A DNA stretch of 64,000 nt from Longibaculum muris (GCF_004343035.1 NZ_SMCQ01000006.1:1-64000), one strand, 5' to 3'. Shown: positions 34,295 to 43,374, numbered from the stretch's first letter. Translations and numbers: made by a program. Notes: generated by a model not told the origin, from the sequence alone.

Positions 34295-34325
34295 GATTCA
34301 AATCTGTTAAAAAGATTTGAACCTT
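34295..34325 (-). terminator. Terminator after threonine dehydratase
   Basis: Twelve-base inverted repeat with one G-T pair (34295-34306, 34314-34325) followed on the minus strand by a T run, between ilvA and Rpn copy 2. Confidence 0.75.
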
Positions 34326-34335
34326 TATCAAATAA

Positions 34336-35538
34336 TTAATTAATTCTTGTGATTGTATAACCTTGTTCATTAAATGTATCAATGATTTTTTGAATATGAC
34401 TTTCCCCATTTGTTTCACAAGTAACACGTAATTCTACTTCAGAGAAACGAGCAAAGTTTTTAAATTGGTTATGATCAACCCCAATAACATTCGCATTACA
34501 TTGAGCTAACACTTTAGCAACATATTCTAGTTGACCAGGTTTATCTGGTAATTGTACAGAGAATGTAAAGATTCTACCTCTAGCAATCAACCCTTTATTA
34601 ATCATTGATGAGATAGTCATTACATCAATATTTCCACCACTAATTAAAGAAACAACTTTTTTATTTTTTTCATTTAATTTTTTCAATGCTGCTAGTGATA
34701 AAATACCAGAATTTTCTGCTACAAGTTTATGCTTTTCAACCAATAACAAAAATGCATCCATCAATTCATAATCAGAGACAGTAATAATTCCATCAACAAA
34801 TTCTTTAATATAATCAAACGTTACTTCCCCAATTTGTTTAACTGCTGTTCCATCAGCAATTGTTATTGCTTCTTTTAAAGCAACAACTTGATCTTCATTA
34901 ATTGCTGCTAAAGCACTAGCTGCACCTTCTGGTTCTACCCCAATAATCTTAATTGTTGGTTTGATTAATTTTGCGGCACAAGCAATCCCAGAAATTAATC
35001 CACCACCACCAATTGGTACTAAAATAATATCAGTATCAGGTAATTCTTCTAAAATCTCTAATGCAATTGTTCCTTGCCCCTCAATAACATCTTCATCATT
35101 AAAAGGATGTACGAAAGTATAACCATGTTTCTTTTGTAAATCACAAGCTGCTTGATAAGCTTCATCATAAACCTCTCCAGCTAAAACAACATCTGCACCA
35201 TGAGATTGTGTCGCTTCAACCTTAATCAAAGGTGTATGTTTTGGCATAACAATAGTTGCCTTAACGCCTAATTTATGTGCTGCATAGGCAACACCTTGAG
35301 CATGATTTCCAGCCGATGAGGCAATTAAACCTTTTGCCTTAGATTCATCATCCATCTTGACAATCTTATTGTAGGCTCCCCTAATTTTAAATGCCCCTGT
35401 TCTTTGTAAGTTTTCTGGTTTAATATATACTTCATTCTTACATTCTTTTGAAAAAGCTTCACTATATATTAAGGGAGTTGGAATAATGACTTCATCGACT
35501 CTCTTTTTTGCTTCTTGAAACTGTTCTAATTTTAACAT
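34336..35538 (-). CDS. ilvA: Threonine ammonia-lyase
   Basis: A 400-residue PLP enzyme deaminating threonine to 2-oxobutanoate. The PLP Lys is in RTGAFKIRGAYNKI, with SSAGNHAQGVAYAA and VPIGGGGLISGIA (phosphate loop), then a single C-terminal ACT domain (about 325-400). One ACT domain and 400 residues match the short tdcB/ilvA-type enzyme rather than the 500-residue biosynthetic form. No other ile/val genes are nearby, so a catabolic (TdcB-like) role is possible. The start at 35538 (MLKLEQF) is preferred over an upstream GTG because GGAGG lies eight bases before it. Confidence 0.92.
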   Translation of the reverse strand: MLKLEQFQEAKKRVDEVIIPTPLIYSEAFSKECKNEVYIKPENLQRTGAFKIRGAYNKIVKMDDESKAKGLIASSAGNHAQGVAYAAHKLGVKATIVMPKHTPLIKVEATQSHGADVVLAGEVYDEAYQAACDLQKKHGYTFVHPFNDEDVIEGQGTIALEILEELPDTDIILVPIGGGGLISGIACAAKLIKPTIKIIGVEPEGAASALAAINEDQVVALKEAITIADGTAVKQIGEVTFDYIKEFVDGIITVSDYELMDAFLLLVEKHKLVAENSGILSLAALKKLNEKNKKVVSLISGGNIDVMTISSMINKGLIARGRIFTFSVQLPDKPGQLEYVAKVLAQCNANVIGVDHNQFKNFARFSEVELRVTCETNGESHIQKIIDTFNEQGYTITRIN

Positions 35539-35585
35539 ATTCTTATCCTCCACTTATTTTCCCCAATTATAGCACAGCTTAAAAT

Positions 35586-35759
35586 TTATTTGAACTGATT
35601 TTTTTCAAAATCATAAATATAGTCTATCGATTTTAGTTTTTCTACAATTTCTTCCTTAGAAATATCTAAATCGTCACATAAATCATCTAAAGAAGCATAT
35701 TGATCTCTTAATTTCATATTCACATAACTCAACAACATCGCTGGATCTTGTGGTAACAT
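35586..35759 (-). CDS. DUF4250 domain protein
   Basis: A 57-residue protein too short for routine ORF calls: MLPQDPAMLLSYVNMKLRD, then YASLDDLCDDLDIS and a C-terminal YIYDFEKNQFK. This matches the DUF4250 family pattern (PxDPxMLLSxVNxKLRDxYxSLDxLC), small proteins of unknown function common in Firmicutes. Its ATG shares one base with the stop of the upstream HAD gene (TAATG), so it is translationally coupled. Confidence 0.85.
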   Translation of the reverse strand: MLPQDPAMLLSYVNMKLRDQYASLDDLCDDLDISKEEIVEKLKSIDYIYDFEKNQFK

Positions 35760-36577
35760 TAATATTCAACCCCTTCAAATTCTTGTGATAAAATATAGGC
35801 AATTCCATCTTCATCATTAGATTTTGTAATAACATTCGCTCTTTCTTTAACCCCTTCAACAGCATTTTCCATCGCAACCCCAAGACCAGCATATTCAATC
35901 ATACTTAAATCATTGAAGCCATCACCAAATGCCATAACTTCTTCTTGTTTAATTCCTAATGATTGAGCAAGTCTATCTAAAGACGCTGCTTTATCAATTC
36001 CTTGAGCCATAACTTCAATAAAGAAAGGAGCACTTCGATAAATACTTAAAGTATCCCCAAATGGTTGCTTAAATTCTTCCTCAATACTTGCTACATAATC
36101 TGGCTTTCCAGTTAATAAGACTTTATGAATAGGATCTTTTAAACAAGCTTTAAAAGATTCAACTTTTTGTTTTTCAATATCATTGATTTTAGCTTCAACA
36201 CAAACATATTCATCACCAATATCTTCGGTTAAAATTGTATCTTGACTATATGTCATACATGCAAGATTAAATTCTTTAGCACGATCATAAGCCTTTTTAG
36301 CTTCTTCAACAGTTAATGTTTGTTCATAAATTGTATCTTTTGTTTTAACATCAACAACTCTTGCACCATTAAAAGATAAAATATATCCCTCATATTTTTC
36401 TAATTCCAATTCATTAGCTTCATGACGTAATCCTGGTGTAGGTCTCCCACTAGCTAAAACAATTTTTACTCCTAATTCTTGAACTTTAATTAAAGCATTC
36501 TTTGTTTTTTCAGTAATTTCATTATTGGAATTTTTTAATGTTCCATCTAAATCTAACGCTATTAATTTATACTTCAT
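35759..36577 (-). CDS. Cof-type HAD-IIB phosphatase
   Basis: A 272-residue HAD-superfamily hydrolase of the Cof/YidA class. Motif I is ALDLDGTLKN (Asp9, Asp11), motif II LASGRP, and the C-terminal motifs are Lys in GIDKAAS and MAFGDGFNDLSMIEYAG. A type IIB cap lies between motifs II and III. The family dephosphorylates sugar phosphates, flavin precursors or PLP; substrate is not predictable. Coupled downstream to the DUF4250 gene. A related HAD is at 50358-51206. Confidence 0.9.
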   Translation of the reverse strand: MKYKLIALDLDGTLKNSNNEITEKTKNALIKVQELGVKIVLASGRPTPGLRHEANELELEKYEGYILSFNGARVVDVKTKDTIYEQTLTVEEAKKAYDRAKEFNLACMTYSQDTILTEDIGDEYVCVEAKINDIEKQKVESFKACLKDPIHKVLLTGKPDYVASIEEEFKQPFGDTLSIYRSAPFFIEVMAQGIDKAASLDRLAQSLGIKQEEVMAFGDGFNDLSMIEYAGLGVAMENAVEGVKERANVITKSNDEDGIAYILSQEFEGVEY

Positions 36578-36613
36578 AATCTTCCTCCATTTTTTATCAT
36601 ATTAAATGATTTT

Positions 36614-37441
36614 TTATTTTTTGTCTACTTGAATAGATAAAGAAATTAAATATTGATCTTGATCTAATGAAGTAAAATAACTATGAATTTCATATTCATA
36701 AGCATCCCCAATAATCTGATAACCTTCTTTTTCAATATAATCAAATAATATATGAAAAGATTCATCAATCGTATCATAAAACCCTTCATGTAAAATAGTT
36801 GCATACATTCCTTGAGGCTTCAACCAGTAACGAGGATCATCAAAAGCTTGATTTAATCTCACATAATATCTATTTTCCTGATAATTCTTTTGTAATAATT
36901 GTGATTGATAAATAATTGTTCCTAAAGGTAATTCCTCAGTTAAATGGTGACTATGACAATATTCAAGATGTTCACTTACATAATCCATCATTTCTCGATC
37001 AGTTAATTCTTTATTAGGTACAGCAATTGTTAAAAGATGTTCAGCTTCACATTCTTCAATAAATGGTACCATATGTTGCATTTCCATTCCATATTCTGTC
37101 ATTTGAATAGCTTGTTGAATACGATATTGCATATTATCAATTCGTTTCTTTTCATTTTCTAATTCCTGTGATTTTTCTCGTAAAATATTAACAAAGTTTT
37201 GATTATTTCTTTGTATCATAAATGCTTTTATTTCTTTTAAAGACATATTTGCTTCTTGTAAGACTTTAATTAAATCAAATTCAAAATATTGAATAGATAA
37301 ATAATAACGATAGCCATTGTCTTTAATCATTTTGGGTTTTAATAAGCCTATTTCATCATAATGAAATAAGGTTTCTTTAGTTGTATGACAAAGTTTAGCA
37401 AATTCACCAGTTGTATAATAGGTTTGATAGTATTGTGACAT
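36614..37441 (-). CDS. MerR family regulator with effector-binding domain
   Basis: A 275-residue MerR regulator: N-terminal winged helix (TTGEFAKLCHTTKETLFHYDEIGLL, about 10-75), a dimerisation coiled coil (about 80-125) and a C-terminal GyrI-like effector-binding domain (about 130-275). BmrR/Mta-type MerR proteins bind drugs and twist a 19-base-spacer promoter into activity. It is divergent from a MATE exporter, and the shared gap holds exactly such a promoter (37453-37483), so it probably induces the exporter in response to its substrate. Confidence 0.92.
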   Translation of the reverse strand: MSQYYQTYYTTGEFAKLCHTTKETLFHYDEIGLLKPKMIKDNGYRYYLSIQYFEFDLIKVLQEANMSLKEIKAFMIQRNNQNFVNILREKSQELENEKKRIDNMQYRIQQAIQMTEYGMEMQHMVPFIEECEAEHLLTIAVPNKELTDREMMDYVSEHLEYCHSHHLTEELPLGTIIYQSQLLQKNYQENRYYVRLNQAFDDPRYWLKPQGMYATILHEGFYDTIDESFHILFDYIEKEGYQIIGDAYEYEIHSYFTSLDQDQYLISLSIQVDKK

Positions 37442-37452
37442 AAAATTTCTCC

Positions 37453-37483
37453 TTGACTATAGGGTTAGACTATAGTTTATTAT
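37453..37483 (+). promoter_or_regulatory. MerR-type promoter of the MATE gene
   Basis: TTGACT (37453-37458), a long 19-base spacer, TATTAT (37478-37483). The spacer holds the perfect inverted repeat ACTATAG / CTATAGT (37456-37462 and 37470-37476). The over-long spacer with centred dyad is the hallmark of MerR-activated promoters. Confidence 0.8.
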
Positions 37484-37501
37484 AGCATAGGGAGGTGGCT
37501 T

Positions 37502-38800
37502 ATGAAAAGACAATTCATATTTTTAAAGTATGTGAGTTTTAATATGTTAAGTATGATTGGTTTATCTTGTTATATCCTTGCAGATACTTTATTTATTGCC
37601 AATGGGGTTGGAAGTATGGGTTTGGCTGCTTTAAATCTTATTATTCCTTTATATAATGTTATTACAGGGATTGGTTTGTTAATTGGAGTGGGAAGTGCCA
37701 CGCATTTTTCTATCTTAAAAGTACAAAACAAAGCGAAAGAAGCTTCTTTATATTTTAGTATCGCTATGAAGCTAGCTTTGATGATTTCTATACCTATTGC
37801 TGTTATGGGATTCTTGTTTGCTGAAAACATCATGCATTTTATGGGTGCTAATCAAGAAATTATTCCGATTGCTTCAGCATATTTAAAGGCTTATATTATT
37901 TTTACCCCATTTTTTATCTTACAGCAGATTGTTGTGGCATTTATTAGAAATGACAACAATCCAAGATTGGCTAGTATAGCAATGTTACTTGGAACATTAT
38001 TCAATATTGTCTTTGATTATATATTAGTTTTTCCATGTCAATTAGGAATGGTAGGTGCTGCCTTAGCAACTGGTTTTTCTCCTATTATAACTTTATTGAT
38101 TTGTGGTTTACATATTTTATGGAAACAAAATTATTTTCATTATCTTCCTTGTCAAATTAATAAGAATAAGGTTTATCAGATAATAAGTGTTGGAATTCCT
38201 TCTTTTATTACTGAGTTATCTGGTGGGATTATTGTTTTTGTATTTAATATGGTTATTTTATCTATTGGTGGTAATATTGCGGTGGCAAGTTATGGTATTA
38301 TTAGTAATTTAGCTTTGGTTGTTACTTCTTTATATACGGGGATTGCTCAAGGGGTACAGCCATTACTTAGTCAAAGTCATGGCCAAAAGAATACTTCGTT
38401 GATGTCAGCTTATTTACGTTATTCTTTAATGACTTCTTTCATTGTTTCTATGCTTGTTTATAGTTGCATTATGCTTTTCCCTCAACGGATTATTTCTATC
38501 TTTAACAGTGAGAATAATTTTATGATGATGAACATTGCGATACAAGGCTTACCTTTATATTTCTTTGGGTTCTTTTTTGCAGGTATTAATATGATTTTTG
38601 TTTCTTATTTTGCTTCTGTTCAAAAGTTTAAGCCTTCATTTTTTATTTCTTTATTAAGAGGTGGTTTGATAGTTATTCCTTTAGTTATGATCTTATCAAT
38701 ATTATTCTCATTAACTGGTGTTTGGTTATCATTTCCTATCAGTGAATGTCTTATTACCCTTATCTGTTTATTTTTATATCGAAAAAAAGAACGAGCATGA
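37502..38800 (+). CDS. MATE family exporter under MerR control
   Basis: A 432-residue MATE transporter with twelve predicted membrane segments (MepA-like: YILADTLFIANGVGSMGLAALNL at the N terminus). Divergent from the MerR regulator, with GGGAGGTGG as ribosome binding site. MepA-type pumps expel cationic compounds; the MerR link suggests inducible drug or toxicant export. Ends in a hairpin shared with the convergent diguanylate cyclase gene. Confidence 0.92.
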   Translation: MKRQFIFLKYVSFNMLSMIGLSCYILADTLFIANGVGSMGLAALNLIIPLYNVITGIGLLIGVGSATHFSILKVQNKAKEASLYFSIAMKLALMISIPIAVMGFLFAENIMHFMGANQEIIPIASAYLKAYIIFTPFFILQQIVVAFIRNDNNPRLASIAMLLGTLFNIVFDYILVFPCQLGMVGAALATGFSPIITLLICGLHILWKQNYFHYLPCQINKNKVYQIISVGIPSFITELSGGIIVFVFNMVILSIGGNIAVASYGIISNLALVVTSLYTGIAQGVQPLLSQSHGQKNTSLMSAYLRYSLMTSFIVSMLVYSCIMLFPQRIISIFNSENNFMMMNIAIQGLPLYFFGFFFAGINMIFVSYFASVQKFKPSFFISLLRGGLIVIPLVMILSILFSLTGVWLSFPISECLITLICLFLYRKKERA

Positions 38801-38811
38801 TGTTCGTTCTT
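38787..38811. terminator. Bidirectional terminator
   Basis: Eight-base inverted repeat AAGAACGA/TCGTTCTT with a 9-base loop containing the MATE stop codon, and A/T runs on both sides, between two convergent genes. Confidence 0.7.
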
Positions 38812-38818
38812 TTCTATT

Positions 38819-41242
38819 CTATAAATCATTAGCAATTCTACAGCCATTACGACCATGATTTTTTACATCATATAAAGCATTATCAGCTTTTCGATAAATA
38901 TCATCATAGCTCATTCCTTGTTTAGAAAATGCAACTCCAATACTAATTGTTGTAAGGATATCATCATATTGTTCTAGCTTATTAATAATACTTTGATAAT
39001 AATCAAAGATAACTTCTTCACTCTGTGGTTCTTTAATCGCAATAATAAATTCATCGCCACCCACACGACCAACAATATCATCTAAGTAAACAACACTTGA
39101 TAACACTTGAGCTAATCGTTGTAAAGCCAAGTCCCCAGAATAATGTCCATATTGATCATTAATATTCTTAAAGTTATCTACATCAATAATCATTAATGCA
39201 ATTGCATTATCAGGAGCATCTTTTAATAATTTCTCAACTTGTTCACGACTAGCAGAAGAATTATACAGATTTGTTAATCCATCCTTTTGCGCTAATTCTT
39301 TCCACAATAATTGTTCTTCTTTTTCACTTTGAATATCCGTAGCTTTTCCAATAACACGATTGACATGACCATTATCATCTAAAATAGGCTGAAGTATAAT
39401 TTTAAGCCAATGTCTTGATCCATCAACAAATGAAACATATTCTTCTACAACAATTCCTTTATGAGTCTGAATACATCTTTCAACTTGTTCATATCCAATC
39501 GCTTTCTTTTCAATATATTGTTCATATGTTGATTCAGGATAAATCAACTTAGCTCCCCCACCACTTAATGTTAAACAATCACTTTTCACGTTGTATTCAA
39601 TAAAACAATCTTTTGATAAATCACTGATTTGTTGGAAACGCTCATATTCTCTTAGAATTTTCTTACTGTTTTTCTTATTCATATAATATCTAAAAAAGAC
39701 ACTCAAACCTAAAATAATAGTAATCGTTAATAAAAATTGCTCAGGATTATTTTTAACATAATCACTAAATGATGTATTATCTTTAACATATGTTGCATTT
39801 CTAAAAATAATATCCTGCATTTTATAAGATGATGCATCAATACCTTTATTAATAATACTTAATAGTGTTGTTCCTGTACTTTTATGAATAGAGAAACAAA
39901 TATTTTGTTTGTGATTCTTTTCTTGTGGAAGAATACTTATATCATTTGACTGAAAATAACTGTTATAAAATTCAGCAATATAACTATTTATATAAGCATA
40001 ATCTGCATCTTGATTCATGACAGCTTTAAATGCTTCTAATGTTGATTCATAATATTCTATCTCACCTTGAAATTCACCATTATATTGCAAACCTTTGATT
40101 GAAGCTTGTTTTTTTCCTTTTAAATCACTACTTGATACTTTATCATTAATAACCAAAGACATGTTCGCTTCTAAAAAAGATTTTGATAAAGAGTAGTCTT
40201 GACTCCAATCTGAATAAGGATAAGTTACTCCAGCTTGTATTAAATAAGTCTTTTTAGCTAAAAGTTCCTGATACTCATCATACGTTTCAGCATAATCATA
40301 ATGAAACTTTAATCCACTTAACTTACCTATATTATCCAATAGTTCAATTGTAATCCCATTCAATTTTCCATTATTATCTTTAGATTGATAAGGTGCTCTC
40401 CCACCTAATACAGCAACATCAATCACTGGATTATCTTTCACAAACTTTTCTTCTAGTTCTGTTAAATTAAATTCAACATTCTTCATAGAAAAATATTCTT
40501 CATGCAATTCACTCATAAAATTAGGTTGTTCCTTATTTAAATCCATCATTGCACTATTTAATTTAGAAATAAGACTCGTTTTCCCTTTCGTTGTTACAAA
40601 ATAGAAAGAACGTGGAAAAAACTTAGCAATAATACGATAGTTCCCACTTAAAATAGATAAATCAGTTCCTACCATTGCATCAATCTTACCAGCTTGCAAA
40701 CCTTTAATCATATCTTCAATATTTGAATAAAACACTTGCTTAAACTTTATTCCATTTGTTTCACCAAATTCTGTTAAATTCTTGTTTTCTACCTTCTTTG
40801 TAGAAACAACTCCAGCTGTTAATTCTTTTGCTGAATAAATACTTGTTTCATTTAATTCAGCTTTATCAGAGGTTACATATAAAACCATATTACTTGTTCC
40901 ATAATTAGTAGCTGTATAATCATAAGTATCTGTCATAGATTCACTATAAACCATACCACCCATGATATCAACTTTCCCTTTAGCTACATCATCCATAGCC
41001 TCAACAATATTATCATTAACATCTTCTTTATCATAAACAACAAATTCAAATTCAAAATTTGTAAAACGTTCTAATTCTTTTAAATAATCATACGTATATC
41101 CTGTAAATTCCCCATCTTGTGTTAATTCAGTCAACCCCGGCTGAATTGGAAAAGCAACTTTTATTTTCTCTTTTGCTTGTATGGGTATGGTATTCAACAG
41201 CAAAACGAAGCAGCAAATCAATGTTGTTATAACTTTCCTCAT
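38819..41242 (-). CDS. Diguanylate cyclase with two periplasmic-type solute-binding domains
   Basis: An 807-residue signalling protein: signal/membrane start (1-23), two tandem family-3 solute-binding (SBP_bac_3) domains outside the membrane (about 25-245 and 270-490), one membrane segment (about 507-527), a PAS-like domain (about 535-645) and a GGDEF domain (about 650-807). The active-site GGDEF is intact at 728-732. The inhibitory RxxD site five residues upstream is absent (YLDD), so product inhibition may be lacking. It would make cyclic di-GMP in response to an extracellular amino acid or similar ligand. Its own mRNA starts with a c-di-GMP-I riboswitch and terminator, implying feedback by its product. 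Confidence 0.93.
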   Translation of the reverse strand: MRKVITTLICCFVLLLNTIPIQAKEKIKVAFPIQPGLTELTQDGEFTGYTYDYLKELERFTNFEFEFVVYDKEDVNDNIVEAMDDVAKGKVDIMGGMVYSESMTDTYDYTATNYGTSNMVLYVTSDKAELNETSIYSAKELTAGVVSTKKVENKNLTEFGETNGIKFKQVFYSNIEDMIKGLQAGKIDAMVGTDLSILSGNYRIIAKFFPRSFYFVTTKGKTSLISKLNSAMMDLNKEQPNFMSELHEEYFSMKNVEFNLTELEEKFVKDNPVIDVAVLGGRAPYQSKDNNGKLNGITIELLDNIGKLSGLKFHYDYAETYDEYQELLAKKTYLIQAGVTYPYSDWSQDYSLSKSFLEANMSLVINDKVSSSDLKGKKQASIKGLQYNGEFQGEIEYYESTLEAFKAVMNQDADYAYINSYIAEFYNSYFQSNDISILPQEKNHKQNICFSIHKSTGTTLLSIINKGIDASSYKMQDIIFRNATYVKDNTSFSDYVKNNPEQFLLTITIILGLSVFFRYYMNKKNSKKILREYERFQQISDLSKDCFIEYNVKSDCLTLSGGGAKLIYPESTYEQYIEKKAIGYEQVERCIQTHKGIVVEEYVSFVDGSRHWLKIILQPILDDNGHVNRVIGKATDIQSEKEEQLLWKELAQKDGLTNLYNSSASREQVEKLLKDAPDNAIALMIIDVDNFKNINDQYGHYSGDLALQRLAQVLSSVVYLDDIVGRVGGDEFIIAIKEPQSEEVIFDYYQSIINKLEQYDDILTTISIGVAFSKQGMSYDDIYRKADNALYDVKNHGRNGCRIANDL

Positions 41243-41264
41243 TCTATCTCTCCTCTATTTTATT

Positions 41265-41296
41265 AAAAAAGTGAACATATGAATTTATATGTCCAC
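41265..41296 (-). terminator. Riboswitch terminator before the diguanylate cyclase
   Basis: Ten-base inverted repeat with one G-T pair (41287-41296 with 41271-41280), 6-base loop, followed by six T residues (41265-41270) and then the cyclase ribosome binding site. The upstream sequence CACTACAA...TTGTCGTG can form an alternative hairpin sharing the first arm, a plausible antiterminator. Confidence 0.8.
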
Positions 41297-41314
41297 GACA
41301 AAATCATTATTGTA

Positions 41315-41396
41315 GTGCAACTGGCTGTCATACTTAAAAAGTTTAGACCCTATAGTTTTGCGTCATTGTTTTTCAACAACTTTGCCTTGTTTGTAC
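41315..41396 (-). ncRNA. Cyclic di-GMP-I (GEMM-I) riboswitch aptamer
   Basis: Read on the minus strand, the conserved GEMM-I elements appear in order: AAGGCAAA; a hairpin capped by the GAAA tetraloop (GTTGTTGAAAAACAAT); the strongly conserved GACGCAAA; CTATAGGGTCTAAA; and the 3' strand TGACAGCCAGTTGC. A closing P1 helix pairs GTACAAAC with GTTGCAC. This aptamer class binds cyclic di-GMP. It is transcribed from the promoter at 41401-41429 and followed by a terminator, 70 bases before the diguanylate cyclase start codon. Confidence 0.92.
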
Positions 41397-41400
41397 TTTT

Positions 41401-41429
41401 ATTTTAACGTTGACATCTTCAACTGTCAA
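41401..41429 (-). promoter_or_regulatory. Promoter of the riboswitch and diguanylate cyclase
   Basis: On the minus strand TTGACA (41424-41429), 17-base spacer, TAAAAT (41401-41406), positioned so that the RNA begins a few bases before the aptamer. Confidence 0.8.
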
Positions 41430-41447
41430 TATTTATCAAATTTTTAT

Positions 41448-41891
41448 TTAAAAATCACTTGTTTTTATCACTGTTTTTTCTAAAACATCCAAAAATCTAT
41501 CACAATCTTCTTTTGTTCTGGCTGAAGGACCTTTTAAACGTTGACGAGCTTTTCTTTGTTTAGCCGCAATAAAGCGACTCATAAGAAAACTATCAATATT
41601 ATGTTCATCTATAATCATACCTTTAGGATGAATCACTGTTGCTCCTTTAGCAAGTAATAAACTCGCTAACCCGTAATCCTGAGTAATCGCAATATCTCCT
41701 ACTTGAACATCTTTGATCATCACTAAATCTACACTATCATGCCCTATTGCACATTGAATCACTTCATAATAATCGTTAACTAATTCATGGGCATAATCAA
41801 TATAAACAAGCATAGGAATGTGATACTTTTTTGCTAAGGCTGCTATCTCTGTTTTATTGGGACAAGCATCGCCATCAACTAATATTCTCAT
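41448..41891 (-). CDS. YaiI/YqxD family protein (DUF188)
   Basis: A 147-residue PIN-like DUF188 protein, recognised by MRILVDGDACPNKTEIA at the N terminus and ITQDYGLASLLLAKGA. The conserved acidic residues suggest a nuclease-like fold, but activity has not been established for the family. Its ATG overlaps the rhomboid stop by four bases, so the two are co-translated. Confidence 0.93.
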   Translation of the reverse strand: MRILVDGDACPNKTEIAALAKKYHIPMLVYIDYAHELVNDYYEVIQCAIGHDSVDLVMIKDVQVGDIAITQDYGLASLLLAKGATVIHPKGMIIDEHNIDSFLMSRFIAAKQRKARQRLKGPSARTKEDCDRFLDVLEKTVIKTSDF

Positions 41892-42460
41892 ACAATCCTC
41901 AATGCTAATAAAATAACAATTGCAACAATCCCACCAATAAGACCACCTAAATGCCCAGTCTTAGAAATCTGGCGATCAAACAAGGTATAAGCTAAGTTAA
42001 TTAAAATGACATAAGCAAAACTCTCTAATAAAGACATAAATGGTCCACCTACTAAATATCCTAAAGCAATAATAGCACCAAAGAAACCATAGACAACCCC
42101 TGATGCCCCTATTGTCATTGTATAATAATATCGCGATGATATTTGTGAAGCACTATAACAAAGCAATGAACTTAAAAGCATTGACACTAAAATCAAAAAC
42201 AAATAACAGACACTTCCCAATAATGCTTCAAAGAATCTTCCTAATTGATAGAAAGCATAAGCATTCATTAAAAAATGGAAAATCTCAACATGTATAAAAT
42301 GACATGTTATAAAACGCCAATATTGATGATCCTCGACAATAGCTGGTGGATAAAAAGCCCCTAACTTTATAGCCGTAGCCATCATATCATCTTTTTGAAT
42401 AAATCGAATATAAACAAACACTCCTGCACAAATCAATAAAAATATATTAGTTATCATCAT
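41888..42460 (-). CDS. Rhomboid family intramembrane serine protease
   Basis: A 190-residue membrane protein with six segments. The catalytic dyad is visible as Ser in TIGASGVVYGFFGAI and His in KTGHLGGLIGGIVA; the HFIHVEIFHFLMNAYAFYQLG motif in the second segment is typical. Rhomboids cleave membrane proteins within the bilayer. It overlaps the upstream Ig-like protein gene by 14 bases. Confidence 0.93.
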   Translation of the reverse strand: MMITNIFLLICAGVFVYIRFIQKDDMMATAIKLGAFYPPAIVEDHQYWRFITCHFIHVEIFHFLMNAYAFYQLGRFFEALLGSVCYLFLILVSMLLSSLLCYSASQISSRYYYTMTIGASGVVYGFFGAIIALGYLVGGPFMSLLESFAYVILINLAYTLFDRQISKTGHLGGLIGGIVAIVILLALRIV

Positions 42461-43241
42461 TTTCTAAAACAGTTACCTTTCTTACAGCTTTTCCTATATT
42501 ACCATCTTTATCACTGACTGTATATACAATTTGATAAACGCCTGGAACTTGATTATTCACTTCACCACTGATAATCATTCTTGAAGTAATATCTCCTTCA
42601 ATATCATCAATTGCCTTAACACCTTTCTTTAAATCCAATACCTCACCAATTTGAATTTCTTCATCTTTTACCCCACTAATAATTGGTAAAACTTTATTAG
42701 CTTCAACAACAATCTTGACACGTAAAGCAGCTGATTGATTCCCATGAGCATCTTCTACAATAATTTTTTCAATATATGATTTTTCAGTATAAAATGTTTT
42801 ACTCTTTGATTTTTTTTGTGTTTCTTCATCATAGAAATAGACAGTTGTTTTTGATTGATCATCAATTTTCTTAATCAAATCTTTAGCTTTGATTGTTTGT
42901 CCTACTTCAATATTAAATTGAACTTGTTTTAATTGTACTTTTGGTTTAATCGTATCAACAACTTGAATTTGAAAACTTTGTTTTTTACCAAAGTACTCAA
43001 TTGTAGCAGGATAAGTCCCTACTTCTTTAGAAACAGAAGATAAATCTAATTTGACATTTTGTAAAACCGATGGATTGGCATTCACATATTCTGCAACATC
43101 AACAGGAATTTCTTCACCATATTGATAAACAAAACTTTCTCTTTTTAATCTGATTGGTGAAATTGTCAATACAAGATATATCAAAAGAGCATCTATTAAA
43201 ATAAAAGCTGTTAATATAGAAATAATAAGTCTATTTTGCAT
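42447..43241 (-). CDS. Secreted/membrane-anchored Ig-like (DUF5011) protein
   Basis: A 264-residue protein with an N-terminal membrane anchor (about 5-27) and two to three bacterial Ig-like/DUF5011 domains (the last: PGVYQIVYTVSDKDGNIGKAVRKVTVLE). No catalytic domain follows, unlike the related domains in the VanY-type peptidase and the transglutaminase-like protein in this window. The start at 43241 follows GGAGGTGAATGTC. It may be a wall-exposed structural or binding protein. Coupled with the rhomboid gene downstream. Confidence 0.85.
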   Translation of the reverse strand: MQNRLIISILTAFILIDALLIYLVLTISPIRLKRESFVYQYGEEIPVDVAEYVNANPSVLQNVKLDLSSVSKEVGTYPATIEYFGKKQSFQIQVVDTIKPKVQLKQVQFNIEVGQTIKAKDLIKKIDDQSKTTVYFYDEETQKKSKSKTFYTEKSYIEKIIVEDAHGNQSAALRVKIVVEANKVLPIISGVKDEEIQIGEVLDLKKGVKAIDDIEGDITSRMIISGEVNNQVPGVYQIVYTVSDKDGNIGKAVRKVTVLENDDN

Positions 43242-43374
43242 GACATTCACCTCCAATGTTAATTATATCACTTGAATATGAAATCTTTGTGTCCAACTCA
43301 TCTTTTTTTCTCACGGGATTATCACAAATTTCAACATAACATTACATTTTTTTCATAGTTTTATAAAAGAAAAA

